This document shows, in pieces, positions 31,857 through 43,394 of a DNA stretch of 64,000 nt. The position numbers and the translations under genes were made by a program. A model generated the notes under the pieces. The model saw only the letters and a list, made by a program, of their open reading frames with translations. It was not told the origin of the DNA and made no database searches. The stretch is from Corynespora cassiicola (lineage: Eukaryota; Ascomycota; Dothideomycetes; Pleosporales; Corynesporascaceae): assembly GCA_022059125.1 (NCBI GenBank), contig JAEUWY010000012.1, positions 1,984,001-2,048,000 of the forward strand, given 5' to 3'. The stretch's first letter is position 1. Each line of letters begins with the position of its first letter.

Positions 31857-31865
31857 CCAACGCGC
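31857..31865. promoter_or_regulatory. Shared 9-bp promoter word CCAACGCGC (pmp3 copy)
   Basis: The identical word occurs at 33880-33888 upstream of the csbD/hmp1-like gene. Confidence 0.4.
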
Positions 31866-31899
31866 GGAATGTTCTCGGGATTGTCCTACTGATGAGGCC

Positions 31900-31910
31900 A
31901 TGACGTAGCG
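31900..31910. promoter_or_regulatory. Shared 11-bp CRE/ATF-like element (pmp3 copy)
   Basis: ATGACGTAGCG, 180-190 bp before the pmp3 start codon. The core TGACGTA resembles bZIP ATF/CREB sites. An exact copy precedes the next stress-type gene. Confidence 0.5.
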
Positions 31911-33104
31911 CGCTTGACGGGGGGGCTCGACTGGGGGGGGTGGCCAGCCACAGCACGGCCTTGGCCAGGCGTGAATCTCGACCAGCCGCCGCCCTCCTCT
32001 GGCGTCCACTCATACCTCATCCAAGTAAACGGCCACGCTGCGACCTTGGAAGGGCGCGCTCAGCCTCCGTCACACCTGCGGCCGGCATCTGGGCTCCGCG
32101 TGACGCCAGCGCTGCACCAGCCAGCCTGCTTTTGCTGCTCTCGACATGGTCGGCTCGCTCGGCAGCCGTGCAGGGGGATTCGCGCAGCCACACTCACCAG
32201 CCACGTAATCGCCGCCAGCCCTACGCCTCTACGCGCCCACTCGACATCATCGCCCATGGCCAGCGGGCCGATCGAGCCTTTTGCCGCTCCAACTTGACAT
32301 CAGCGCGGCTCTGCTACCTTTTTGCGCAACGAGCCTCGAGCCTCGATCAGACGGGCCAAGCCGCGGCCAGCGAGGCTCGAGCCCCCCGTCTTTTTGTCAT
32401 GCTGCAGTGCGCCGTTGCGCGTTCGTTGGCGCTGCAGGCTTGGCGCTGGGGTTCGCAGACCGGCATGCCTAGCTGAGGCTAAATTGGCTGCTGGGTCATG
32501 AGGCGGGGGACTTCATGTCCGCGGTGTAGGCATTGTGCATCAGAGCAATGGCTGCGCTGTGCCCTGCGGCACATTGCTCGGCCGTTTATGCGCCCACGTC
32601 TTGATCTGGGTGACGCTTTGATACGTAAAATTGAAGAAAATTCGGGGCAGAAAATTTTAAAGAGCAGACTGCGGAAAAAAAAGTCATGTGCTGCTGCTAT
32701 CTTTGGCACCGCTTGCGAAGACGCCCTGAAGCTCAATATGCAATGTGTCCTAGCTGTGATGCAGAGATGCCTTTCCTACCGAGACGGGTTTGGATGCGCA
32801 AAAGACCAGCGCAAACGCCACGGTTGCTTGCGCGTATCTTGCAAGCTGCTGCTGCGGGCGGCATCGACTATCGAGATTGGGCTCGCATCACAACCAATTG
32901 GTGGGTACAATCTGAAAGATGATCGGCTGCATTCATACAAAGTCTAGGATATCATAGTACAAGCTCCTAGGAAAGGGGATATCATCAATAACCAGTCATG
33001 TCTCGTAACCGTCCCGGGTCGACCATCCCATGTCGAACCTTATCGTACAGAACAGATTAGCCCCACGTCTGTGGGCCGTTCCTTGTCCTTCGCGTCGCGC
33101 GCCT

Positions 33105-33697
33105 CTATGCTTCCTTTTGCAAGTCTGCCTCGACACCACGCTGCCTCGCCTTGCCGTCGTCGTGTTGCTTCTGAGCCTCCGCCTTTTGCGCGTCGTTGCC
33201 CGTGAGGCCGGCTACCGCTCCACCAACGGTGCCTCCAATGCGGTCATGAATGCCCTTGCCAAGGTCCGTGAGCTGTCCCTGAGCTTCCTGGCCCTTGCCC
33301 TCCTGGTTCTGGCGAATGCCCTCCTGCTTGAGGCCCTCGGCGCCTACGAGTCCACCGACGGCTTCCTTGGCCGCGCCTACAGTCTGGTTCCAGGAGCCCG
33401 CGCTGCGGTTGGGGTCGTCTTTGGCGAGGCCACCGGCGGGAGTAGCAGTGAAGGGGCCGGCTTTGGCAGCCGAGTGCGAGAGGTCGTGTTCAGCGTCGGC
33501 CGTGATCTTCTTGTCCTCGGCTTGCTTCTATCGTGGCGTTAGAAGGTATTACAGGGTATGAGACGTTGTTGTGCTAATAAAAGACGTACCTTGTCAGCCG
33601 TGTTTCCCGTGACGGAGCCCACGACCGATTGCACGGCACCGGTAGCCGTGTCGACGACCGACTGGAGGGTGGAGGTTGCGTCCTTGTTGCCAGACAT
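33105..33697 (-). CDS. CsbD-like stress protein, Hmp1-type
   Basis: Exons 33697-33590 and 33527-33105 give 176 residues. The protein is hydrophilic, with Gly/Gln/Lys/Ala repeats and no membrane segment. It starts MSGNKDATSTLQSVVDTATG. The middle part GLKQEGIRQNQEGKGQEAQG, then LTDLGKGIHDRIGGTVGGAV, is typical of the CsbD-like fold and of the fungal family described as mismatched-base-pair and cruciform-DNA recognition protein (Hmp1). Such proteins are usually abundant under stress; direct DNA binding is reported for the yeast family member only, as far as I recall. The intron acceptor could shift by one codon (tag or aag). It sits 1.4 kb from pmp3 on the same strand, with promoter words in common. 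Confidence 0.85.
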
Positions 33698-33820
33698 GTT
33701 TGCAGATGTATTGGTGTGGCGGTGGAGGTGGTTGTAAGAGCTGTATGTGACTGGATCGCAGGAGTTTGGTAGTGTCGAATACTAATTCTGATGAGGGTGA
33801 GGGTGAGGGCGTCGTGATGG

Positions 33821-33826
33821 TTTATA
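33821..33826 (-). promoter_or_regulatory. TATA box of the csbD/hmp1-like gene
   Basis: TATAAA on the minus strand, about 125 bp before the start codon. This is nearly the same distance as in pmp3. Confidence 0.55.
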
Positions 33827-33864
33827 TGCTTTTGTTTGTTGGTGGGCTGTTTGCATGTGAGCCG

Positions 33865-33875
33865 ATGACGTAGCG
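33865..33875. promoter_or_regulatory. Shared 11-bp CRE/ATF-like element (csbD/hmp1 copy)
   Basis: ATGACGTAGCG, identical to 31900-31910 and 168-178 bp before the start codon. Confidence 0.5.
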
Positions 33876-33879
33876 ACGT

Positions 33880-33888
33880 CCAACGCGC
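33880..33888. promoter_or_regulatory. Shared 9-bp promoter word CCAACGCGC (csbD/hmp1 copy)
   Basis: Identical to 31857-31865; here it lies on the far side of the CRE-like element. Confidence 0.4.
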
Positions 33889-34334
33889 CTGCCGGTCGCG
33901 TTCGCGAAGCACTGACGCAATGGCGCCTTCCGCCCGCACACGAGGGCCCACGCGGCAGCCTTATGGATGGCGAGGGAAACGCATCGAGGGTCTGCTGGGT
34001 CTGCTTGGTCGGGCCTGGTCAACTGACCCACCACGACTTTTCCATTAATGTGTTTTACAGATTGCTATGATGCAATTTGCCTGCTACCGTGTCTCGGTGG
34101 CCTGGGTATGTTGAAGAGTCCCACCATGAGTGAAGATTTCCTGCCAGAACGCCTGGAATCCCTGAAAAGCATAGCCGCACGAACCAGACTGATGACATCA
34201 AGTCAAGCAACACAGCGTGGCCCAGGCCAGGATGCTCACTGCGTTGCAAAGACATGTGCAGCGCTCAAGTCCCCCCGCAAGCAAAACTGCGTCGCAGCCG
34301 CACGTTGCAATAGGAAGCGACGATTTCTTCGGAT

Positions 34335-35901
34335 TTACCAATGACAGATCTGGAATATACGTCAGTATCGAAATCGTCAGAAGGGCTCGGAGAAATCTTA
34401 CACCACCCTCGCTGTCGTCCACCGACCAAGTTCCTGCAAGGCCGACAACCTCAACCTCTCCATTGAGGTGCTCGTTTACTTTGCCCAGCCGCGCAACGCC
34501 GTCGGTGAGCTCGGCAGGCCCGTTATTCAGCAGGCGTCTCGCCCAGGCATCGATGGCCGGTTCTCCCGTCTCGTCTCTTGCTTGCTTCAAGAACGGGATC
34601 AGAGCTGTGCCGCCCGTGCCCCGCAGTTTCTTGCTGTCGCCGCGTTGGAGAGTATTCGCAATATTGACGCGCTGTGAAGATGCCTGCTTGGGGCTGAGTG
34701 ACCTTGAATGTGACCGCGTCTCTCGCGATTTGATGATGATGTAGCGTGACACAATCTGGATGTGCTTGTCGCGAAACGCGCGCAGCATGGCCAGGCATGC
34801 ATCGAAGGCTGTGACCAATGCACGGTTGTTGCGATTCGACTCCACGTATTCCCGGATGTTGGCCACACTCTCCATGTGTTCTAGGAATCGCCGGTGGGGT
34901 CCAGGCATGTACTTGCGCATCTCGAGGATGAAGTTATTCGACGGCACGGGCATTGGCCCACCCTCGGAATCGGAGCCGCCCCCGCGTTTCTCCCCAGTAG
35001 GTCGATGTTCGATGCCGAGTATCACGTCGAAGAATTGGATGATGGAGCTTTGGGCATTGCTGCCTCCGCTGAACTGAACATATGGCCGAGTGCCGGTCCC
35101 GTCGTCAAACATGACCCCGTCAGGAAGACCGGCCTCTGTCATGTTCTTGCTTCCGGCTAGGAATGGCCTGATGCGGTGATAGAAGACGTGGGGGTCGCAG
35201 TTTTCGTACATCCTCTCAAGCAACCCCCCGAGTTCGTCTAGCCTCTCGGCAAACGATCGTAGACAATTCGTAACCGTATTGCTATCCCCACGGCGTGCCG
35301 CAGCTATGGCTTCTATCATCATTGGAATGATTGGGCCGGCCCTTGCTTCAATCGCGACTGATATGAGGTAAAACCATGACTCGTCAAGCGAACCGGTGAA
35401 TGTGAGATGGGTAGCGAGGTTGTCGAGCGTGTCGATTGGTTCATCCTCGAACAGGGGGCGCCAGTTCCATAAGCAGACACCAGCATATGTGGCCACGGGC
35501 GGGAGCTCGAGGTGTTGGCATGTCTTGAGAAAGGGCACCGAAATGGGGGGTGGTACGATCTGCAATCAAAAGTTAGCTGCGCGTGGGCGTTTCGGGTAGT
35601 AAAGGCTCACATCGGCGGGCCTATCACCTCCCCAGACGTAGGCGTGGGCGAGAAAGCCCAGGATAGAGTACGCCCTTCGCCATTCTGCCTCGGTGACGAG
35701 CAATTCTGTCGTCAGTACGGGCAGCGCTTCGATCATTTGTCGAAGCCTCTTGCTGAGGATCAAGCTCTGGAAGTTTTGCACTATAGCCTCCCATGGTCTA
35801 TAGTAGGAATCGGGAAGTATGTCGAGGGGAATCTCGGCCGGCAGGAACCCGTTCTCGGCAGAGACGTCGTAGTCGCTGAGACGAGGAAGCGGCGGAATCA
35901 T
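34335..35901 (-). CDS. Indoleamine 2,3-dioxygenase
   Basis: Exons 35901-35611, 35559-34402 and 34349-34335 (15 nt) give 487 residues. This haem enzyme opens the indole ring of tryptophan to N-formylkynurenine, the first step of the kynurenine route to NAD+. Visible motifs: PLPRLSDYDVSAENGFLP at the start, SWFYLISVAIEARAGP, the FSGGSNAQSS block at 260-269, and the proximal haem ligand His363 in FRDKHIQIVSRYI. The last exon adds only ICHW and a stop, so the end reads WSVDDSEGGICHW, close to the usual SEGGI ending. If the last intron stays in, the frame runs 68 codons further, which is likely artefactual. An in-frame TTG start 22 codons upstream was not used. The insertion RPTGEKRGGGSDSEGG is polar and probably a surface loop. 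Confidence 0.93.
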
Positions 35902-37403
35902 GACTGTCTTTTGCGCGGCCTTCAGCGCGCGAGAGTGAGTGGGAGCTTTTGTAGTCGGCGGATGCAAGCGGAAGTCGAGCAGACGTCAGTCGCGTCGCTC
36001 TTCCTGTCGATTGAGTAATTGGAAAATCTGGATGAGTAAATAGGTTGGGTCGCGTGATAATTTTCTCGGGCGTCTCCAGGCAGTATTTCAACAAAGAAAT
36101 CGGCAGCGCCACTAGTCCGGAGAGAGATGGAAGCCAGATGTGTGTTAAAAGAGGCGCGAAGACAACCGCCTCGCGTGATGCTACGGCAGATCCAGGTAGA
36201 TGGTTGCAGCGGCACAGGTTGGCGGGCAGGAGGAAACGGCTGGTGTGGCGGGCGACCAGAGTACGCGGGGATGAGGGCTTTCGGCTGGATCAGGGACGAC
36301 GGCGGAAACGCGGAAGACGTTGGTTAGCTGAGGAATCGGTACCACATCAGGCGAAGGGGCATGTGAGCACGAATCGAGCGATGGAAAGGCAAAGGCAGTG
36401 AAAGTCGAGCAACATATAGCGCGCCAGTCCGCGGCCGTGAGATGGCCAGGCAGAGGTTACAAATACAAGGCGGCATCAGTTTGAGAAATCTTCCATGCCG
36501 GCATCGGTCGGAACAGGAGCCTGAGTGATTAGCAGAGAGGTTAGCGATTATCAGTGATCATATGAAGGCAGCGTGGCTTTGGGGCAACATTAGTAAACGC
36601 TTTAGGTAGCGGATTGGGAGGCTGGCGTTCCCCACACAATAGAAATAGGAAGAAACGATGGTGTCGCAGAGCCGCCGGCCTACCGAGGGTCTCGCGCATC
36701 AAATCGTTCGAGGCAAGCGGCCCGTGCTCCCAAAGGGTCCAGCAAGGTGCACCCGTCGACCAGACTTGAGACGCCGAAGTCGCATCCCAACAGTACCTCT
36801 CCACGCGGGAGCCCCAGTTCCGCGTTGCCTTGTTGCACGACGCAATCCATTTAGCCTAAGCACAATGCACCGAGCACGAGCGGCCTGTCCAGAGTGGCGA
36901 CTCCACAACTTGTCTGTTCTCCATAGTCCACTAGCTAGGTAGACTCGGCTACAACTACTGTACTTCTCCACCCCCCCAAAAGCAGAGCAGCAGGCCGCGC
37001 TACTTGCCGTGCCCACTGCGCACTAACAGAAATGCCTTAAGGCCACATTAGAGAAGAACCAAAATTGGGGTGCGATGCCGCTCCACAACGAATAGGAAAT
37101 GTCCGTCCGCCCACCCTGCCATCGCCTGCCTGTGTCTTTCCCCGACCTATCCAATGTCCGTGCTGCGCAGAATATTCCATCAGCCTCGGCTGAGAGCAAG
37201 TTTCTTGGGTATAAGCGTCGTGAGTAAAAAGGATGCGAACAAGCCCCCGTAGAAACAGTATTATGTATGGATTCCCTTCGTCATATTCCGCGTAGCTGTT
37301 TCGTCATCCAGGTATATGCTATTGTCAATTATTAAGTCTATTATTTTCGTGATGCTCAGCGTGACTTCTACACAATCGTTAGCACGTGCAACTTGGGTCT
37401 TCG
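35902..37403. other. Intergenic, 1.5 kb
   Basis: IDO promoter on the left and 3' flank of the kinase gene on the right. No gene supported; ORFs of up to 118 codons lack resemblance and splice partners. Confidence 0.5.
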
Positions 37404-40400
37404 TCAATCGGCTTTACGTACGAGGCTAGCGACTGCTGCCGCCGACGCCAAGTCAGGCTTGCCCGACACACTGCGCTGAGCAACTCGTGGAAGGCTGCTT
37501 GTTGTGCTCAGCGTACCCCCGGTGGCTGCTCTTTTAACGCCCGTTGCTCCGGGCCCGCCCTGTACGGTCGAATGGCGTCTAGGCCCGCCCTTGACAGGCG
37601 AGCTGCTCGGTACGTCGCGGCTGGAACTGACTGCGGTGCCATTCTTAAAGCTGGTGGCAGGCGGTTCTGGCAGCGGCCGCGTGCGCTGCGGGGTCTGGGC
37701 CGACGGGAAACGCTTTGCAGGAGAGGCTACGTTGGATGGCCCGTTGACTTGCGCTCGCGGCCGCGACGACTTCCTGACTCCAGTGACGAATTCGTGCAGC
37801 ATTGCTTCATCGGGCTTCATGCGGCGATCTGGATCCCAGCGGAGGCATCGGGCAATGAAGTCGAGGAACGCCTCGTCGTCGCACTTGAGAGCTTGTTGCA
37901 GAGTCTTGGAGCTTGGTCGTCGTCGTCGGCCCTTGGTGGAGACGGTGACCCTGGGCTTGCCGAGCGAATCGAAGAAGAGCTTCTTCCTGCTACTCTTTTC
38001 GATCAGGTGCTTCTCCGGTGGTCCGAAGATCTCCATGATGCAAGCCAGCTGCTCCTGCTCGTTCTCTCCAGGGAAGATGGGGTATCCAGTGAGAAGCTCG
38101 GCCAGGATACAACCTAAGCTCCACATGTCGATCGGCAGTCCGTAGCTCATTCCCAGGATGACCTCAGGTGATCGATAGAAGCGAGACTGGATGTAGGTAT
38201 ACACCTTTTCATGCTCAAAGCAACTGGAACCAAAGTCAATGACCTTGATTTCCGAATGGAGGGGATGCGCCAGCAAAATGTTCTCGGGCTTCAAGTCGCA
38301 GTGAATAACCTTGCGGCTCTTCAAGAGGACCAGGGAACTCAGCATCTGCCTGCAGAATCGACGGATCAAACGCAGGGAGAAGCCTTTGAACTCGTGGGCC
38401 TTGATGAATTCGTACAGGTTCATGCCGAGAAGTTCAGTCGAGATGCAGAGGTGACCGCGGAAGTAGAAGCTCTGGGTGAAGTTGATCATGCTGTGCTTAT
38501 TGTCCGGATCCTTTGCTCATGTTAGCCCACATACTGAACTGGTTCATACTGAACACTTACCCATTCACGAAGCTTCTGCAGGATGTTGACCTCCACCAAT
38601 GCTTGCTGGTGAAAGCGCTTCTTGTTACGAATGATTTTCACAGCTACAAGCGAACCGGTTTTGTGGTCCACGCAACGCACGACCTGACCGAAGCTGCCCT
38701 TGCCCAAAACATCTACGACCTCGTATCGGTAGGCGAGGTGATCGCCAAGCACAATGTTGTAGTCGCCGCGGTCGTCGTCGTAGCCAAAGTTTGCCGTCTG
38801 TGCGTTCAGGTCGCCAACATGCTTCTTGGCGCTCTTCGTTCCACAAAAGTAGACCTCCTTGTAATCGATGATTTCGCCTCTCTCAAAAATGTTCAAATTA
38901 ACCATTTGGAGTGCCTGCGCCGGTGTGACACGTTCTTGGGGCTTGGCCCTCTTTCTCAGATCATCGACGTCACGAGCAGCGTTCTCAAAATCCTTGCGCT
39001 TGCCTGCTAGCTTCTTCATTTCTTCGTCTGCGGCAAGATCCTCCCTGTCCAGGTTTGTGTCCAGATTGCGGGATCGCAACATGGTAGTGGAGCTCTTGGA
39101 GCCAAGCATTCTTTGCATGGGTGTCAAAATCGACGAAGAGGTGGACTTGGGCGGAGGCTGGTTAGACTGCTCTGCATAGCCAGATGGAACGCGTACGCCC
39201 ACACTTGGATTAGGCTTGTGGCCCTTTGCCTTCTTTTCTGCCTCGGTGTCACTTGCGACGGTGGCTGTTGAGACCTTGCGACGGCCAAAGTCAAGTGAAG
39301 GCCTGCCGCGGTTAGGAGTCGGGCTCGAGCCACTCCACGTGGCGGAGGCAGGAAGTCTTGGCGGAGGCATTTCACCGTGCTTGGGGGGTTGCGGGGGTTG
39401 CTCCTCATTCTTGTGCTGCTGGTGCCTGGAGTGAGCGGCGTGTGAGGCATGCGAGGCAGCCTTGGAAGAAGCTCGACGCCAACCGCCCAGGCTCAGCTTC
39501 CGTCTTAGCGAGGTTCCGGAGGATGGAGTCTCTGGCTCTGTCGAAGTTGACGTATGGGTGCTGTCTGACGTGTCCTTCTTTGCCATACTGCGTGGACCAT
39601 GAACCTGCATGTTTTGCAGCTCTACATCGGTATCACTAAGCTTGTATTCGCCGCTTGGCCGCGAGTTGAGCTTGGTAAATTCACTATTGCCTTTCGGTAG
39701 CGAGTTAGAAGCAAACGGAGTGGTCATTTGGCGTGTTGGATTCAACTTTGGAATCGGCATTGCGGAAATGCTAGTATCGAGGGCTGATTCCACGGCGCGC
39801 AAGTTGTAAGCAGAGCTACTGCTACGTAGATGCTTGTTGAAGTCATAGCGATCCTGGTTACTGCTCTTGGAGAAGAAACTGACCTTTGAAGCGGTCATGG
39901 GAGTGCTAGGCGTTTTGTTGTTGGAGCGCTTCGGCGGAGGCGTGGTGCTGTGGTCGTCCACATCGGTCGATGGCACCGGCACAGACGAAATCCTGTTGTT
40001 GAACGGCGTGTCAAGCGGGAGGAGATTGAGCGGAGGCAGCCTGATTGGCTGGAGGTTCTTCTTGGTGTTGTGCTGCACGGGAGGTGTCTTGTCCGCATCA
40101 GAACCCGTGCCCACTGTCAGCCCTCTCCTGTGCCTTATCGAGCCCTTGCCGCTCTTAACGGGAGGATCCGTTTTGGTGGGTTCCAATCCTAGCGTCTCAA
40201 TGTTCTGAACTGCTGTGGGGACGGCTCCGTTCTGGACTGATGGGCGGTCCTGTGCCTGCGGCGGGGGAAGATTGGGTTTCAACGACGACGAAGCGAACGA
40301 GAAGTTGCTTTGTTCGGGGTCCTTGGGAGACTCGTATGCCTTTGGGATCGCAGGTACGGGTGGCACCTCTTCCTCTTCTTCTCCTCCAGCCGAGCTGTGG

Positions 40401-42298
40401 ACGTTTCTTGGCTTCGGGGTGGGCAAGCGCGAGCCCGACAAGGCAGGATTCAGCCGGGGCTGCAGCGATTGGTTGTTCATCCGAAGCGAATTGAGGCTCG
40501 AGTTGGACGAGAGCGAGATGCCGGAAGCATACGACTTGCGGTTTTGGGCCTGATCAGGAGTAGCTCTCGCGGACGATGGCGTCACACTCTTCCTGAATAT
40601 CATGGCGGGAGATTGATCAAAGTTCCTCTCGTCAAAGGGGAATTCAGCCTGTGGGGTTGGAGGGCTGATGGGAGCACCTGGCGGATTCGGGTTCATCGAG
40701 AGGCGTTTCAGCCTGCGTGCATCAGTCGGGCTGATGGTCCTCGCGCCCAACCCCGTGACGTGCGGCATGGTCGACTGGCGCTTGCTCGACGTCGACGAGG
40801 GGGTCTGTGTCCGCTGGGTGATGGACCGGGCAGGAGAGCGTGCCTGGCTGATCGGGGTCCCGCCGTGCTCTGGCGTCATCGAATGCGTGTTCAGGAACCC
40901 ATGCTGCGGCTTGGAGGGCGGCTGCAGAGACTTTGCCTTGGCGGAGCGAGTTGGGTTGGGCACCTTGGACGGCTCGGCGTTGGTGGTGGTGTTGGAGTTC
41001 ATGCCGGATGACAAGGTCGGGCGGCGGTTGCTCTGGCTGAACGAAGGGGTACGACCCACGCGGCCGTGCGAGAGATCGCTGGAGGGCTTGGGTACGTCAT
41101 GACGAGATTCGAAACTGGGCGTAGGCAGCATGCCTGGGCCGACTGACTTTCGGGGAGCACGTGCCGCGGGGTTTGGAGGCGCTTGGGATGGGAACTGGCT
41201 CTGACGACGCGTGCGAGCATTGCCACTGGCGGCAGCGGGAGGCGGCATGGTCGTGTTATCGGGGGGAGGTGGGTTGGTGGAGGCCGCGTTGCTTGCTTTT
41301 CGGGACGTGCTGAATCGGCGCATGAGAGAGGCACTCCGCGCAGGACGGGGGTTGTCGGTGGTGAAGGACGACGCAGCAGCGGCGTGGGCAGCAGCGGCGG
41401 CGGCGTCGTCGTGGGTCGAGGAGCTCGTCGTGGAGCTCGGGATGATGCCGAGTCCTCCTCCCCCGGGGGCCGGGAAGTCGCTCAGTGCAGGCTCATAGGT
41501 CGAGAGGCTGGTGTGGAAGTCATCGAAGTTGACCGAGGGCAGGAAGTCGTAGGAGTCGTGGTGGTGTTGGGGGTGGTGTTGGAGGTGGTGGTCCTGGGGC
41601 TCCTGGCCAGGGGCGGACGAGGGCTGCTGGTGGTGGTGAGGCTGGGAGGGGTGGGCAAAGCTGAAGCGCGGGTTGGCGGCTTTGGTGGTGGCAGAGTTTG
41701 TAAAGGCAGGCTCGGTCGCGGAGTGGGAATGGGGCAGGAAAGAGCGATTTGCAGCGGCGTGGGACGCAACCACACTGGCGTCGCTAGTCACCCTAGTCGA
41801 GGAAATAACATTAGTCTACACTCGTATCTCCTTTTCTTCTGCAGATCCCCACCTTTGTTTCGAGAGCTCCAACGGCCGTGGCCCGAGCGGTACCTTGTGC
41901 TCGCGGACGGACTGGCGGCGTCCCCTAAAATTCGTCTTGGTGCTGGTGCTGCTGTGCTCGGCAGGCGGCGGCGGGCGCGGGGCGGATGTCACGCTGGTGT
42001 TTGCGGTGGAGCCGCTGGGCTTGCGCTGCTTGTTCTCGCTGCTGCTCGTGGTGCGCTGGAACTTGCGGCGGACGCGGCCCTCTGGTCGAGTATCTATCAG
42101 CTTGCTTTGTTCGACAGGCCTTTTCTCCGGCCCTCGGCCACGGCCACGGCCACGGCCACGGCCACTGCGCCTGTCCCCCAGCCACGGGTGCTTACCGGCC
42201 GATCCACTCGAGTCCTCCGCCGAGTTGTTCTGTGGGATGGGGAGGCCGCTGTCCATTGTGCGGGCGGGCGCTTGGCGGGCGGCGGACTGGGAGGACAT
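37404..42298 (-). CDS. DYRK-family protein kinase, Pom1-like
   Basis: Four exons (42298-42196, 42081-41853, 41792-38561, 38510-37404) give 1556 residues. The first 1100 residues are disordered, Ser/Pro/Thr/Asn-rich and basic, with many SP/TP sites. The DYRK homology box and kinase domain follow: YEVVDVLGKGSFGQVV from 1134, ATP-site Lys1163 in VAVKII, catalytic HCDLKPEN with Asp1260, DFGSSC at 1280, and the activation loop YTYIQSRFYRSPEV with Tyr1292 and Tyr1294. DYRKs autophosphorylate the second Tyr and then act on Ser/Thr. Fission-yeast Pom1 forms polar gradients that control cell size and polarity; orthology is inferred from domain order only. Intron 1 carries a GGCCAC hexamer repeat; the acceptor ending ctgatag, 12 nt earlier than the one used, would also keep frame. 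Intron 2 has a gtgggg donor. Confidence 0.9.
42136..42165. repeat. Hexamer tandem repeat (GGCCAC)5 inside an intron
   Basis: Five perfect copies within intron 1 of the Pom1-like gene (42195-42082). If that intron is retained, the repeat codes for Gly-Arg repeats in the kinase frame. Confidence 0.9.
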
Positions 42299-43011
42299 GG
42301 TCAACACACAGGGCGGCGCGCAGGTCTGACAGCGAAGATGCTGACGGCAGGCGTGTCAATGGCGGCGAGCGCCCCTGCCGACGTGGTCCTAGCTCTAGCT
42401 GCTTGGTCTGGTGCGGTCGGCGACAGCTCTCCAAGCTCGAGGCTTGGAGTTGCGGCTATGGGGACGTGGGCATGTCGAGCAGAGGCGGGTCGGGGGGGTT
42501 GCAGCGTGGGCGGCGGGGCGCCAGAGACTTGTTCGCCGGCCAACACGCCCGTTGCTTCAGGCAGGAGCGCGTGCGGCAGGGCCTGCGGAGGGTGTGGAAT
42601 GTGGTGGAGAGGGTCGCGGCGGAGGTGGTGGACTTGGGCGAGCGCGGGCGCCGCTAGGTTGAGGTGCGATGTCTTCGCTGCCCAGACCAGCCGACCCCTG
42701 GCCGTTATTTGCACTGCGACTGGAATAATAATATAGAACAACAAAAGCCTCGCCCGGGTAACCGACCCGCTGTCAACCCAGAGCCTGCGTCGGTCCACGC
42801 CGACCCTGCCCTGCCCGCGCTGCATGCGCTGCCAGCGCGTCTGCACCGCGAAATGAGCCAGGAAATGAGGGCTGGTCAAGGCCAAACTCTCGTCGTGCGC
42901 GCATGCCGTCGAGTGCTGCAGCCGGCCACGGGCGCCCTGCGCTGCTGGACACAAGCGCCTTGCCGTGCGACATGCGAGGGCGCGCCGCAGCCAGTGGGCG
43001 GCGGGCACCGT

Positions 43012-43047
43012 GGGCCATTTGGGTCATTTGGGCCATTTGGGCCCTTC
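43012..43047. repeat. 9-bp tandem repeat (GGGYCATTT, about 4 copies)
   Basis: Copies GGGCCATTT, GGGTCATTT, GGGCCATTT and a diverged GGGCCCTTC follow without gaps. Confidence 0.85.
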
Positions 43048-43364
43048 ACGTCGGCCGGCGCCCAGCTGTGCATATGCCTTGTATGCGCGCCCTGCATGCG
43101 GGATCGTCTCCCAGATACTGTGCGCGTCGGAGCGCTGCATGCGGCCCTTGATACAGGAACAGTCGTGGCTACGAGCACGCGCAAACCATGGCGTGTGCTG
43201 GGCCCGCCGCGTTTCGCTCCACACCAGGCCCAAGTCCCAAGATGGACCAAGTCCAGGGCACATGCAATTGTCGGGCGGGAGGTCGGCATGGCATGGCATG
43301 GAGCTGCCCAGCGGCCGTCGCTGTCACCCGCCCGTGCCTGGCTGCGAGGAAAGGGGGGCCAGGG

Positions 43365-43394
43365 CACCAGCACCAGCACCAGCACCAGCACCAG
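43365..43394. repeat. Hexamer tandem repeat (CACCAG)5
   Basis: Five perfect copies in gene-free GC-rich DNA. Confidence 0.9.

Larger units (their letters stand above)
31721..33104. other. Intergenic, 1.4 kb
   Basis: Contains the pmp3 promoter at its left end and the 3' flank of the csbD-like gene at its right end. The middle (31940-32480) is GC-rich, with long ORFs in several frames and no protein resemblance. Confidence 0.5.
33698..34334. other. Intergenic, csbD-like promoter and IDO 3' flank
   Basis: About 640 bp. The right part is the 3' flank of the dioxygenase gene. The left part holds the regulatory words listed separately. No gene seen. Confidence 0.55.

Noticed and set aside
31940..32476. 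178-codon ORF upstream of pmp3
   Set aside because: GC-rich, open in three frames, no start context or motif.
34198..34334. Unspliced C-terminal extension of the dioxygenase
   Set aside because: It departs from the family ending DDSEGGI, which splicing restores; probably intron read-through.
41183..42736. 517-codon plus-strand ORF opposite the Pom1-like kinase
   Set aside because: It is the antisense shadow of a GC-rich Ser/Pro-coding exon, spans the kinase introns, and has no family resemblance.
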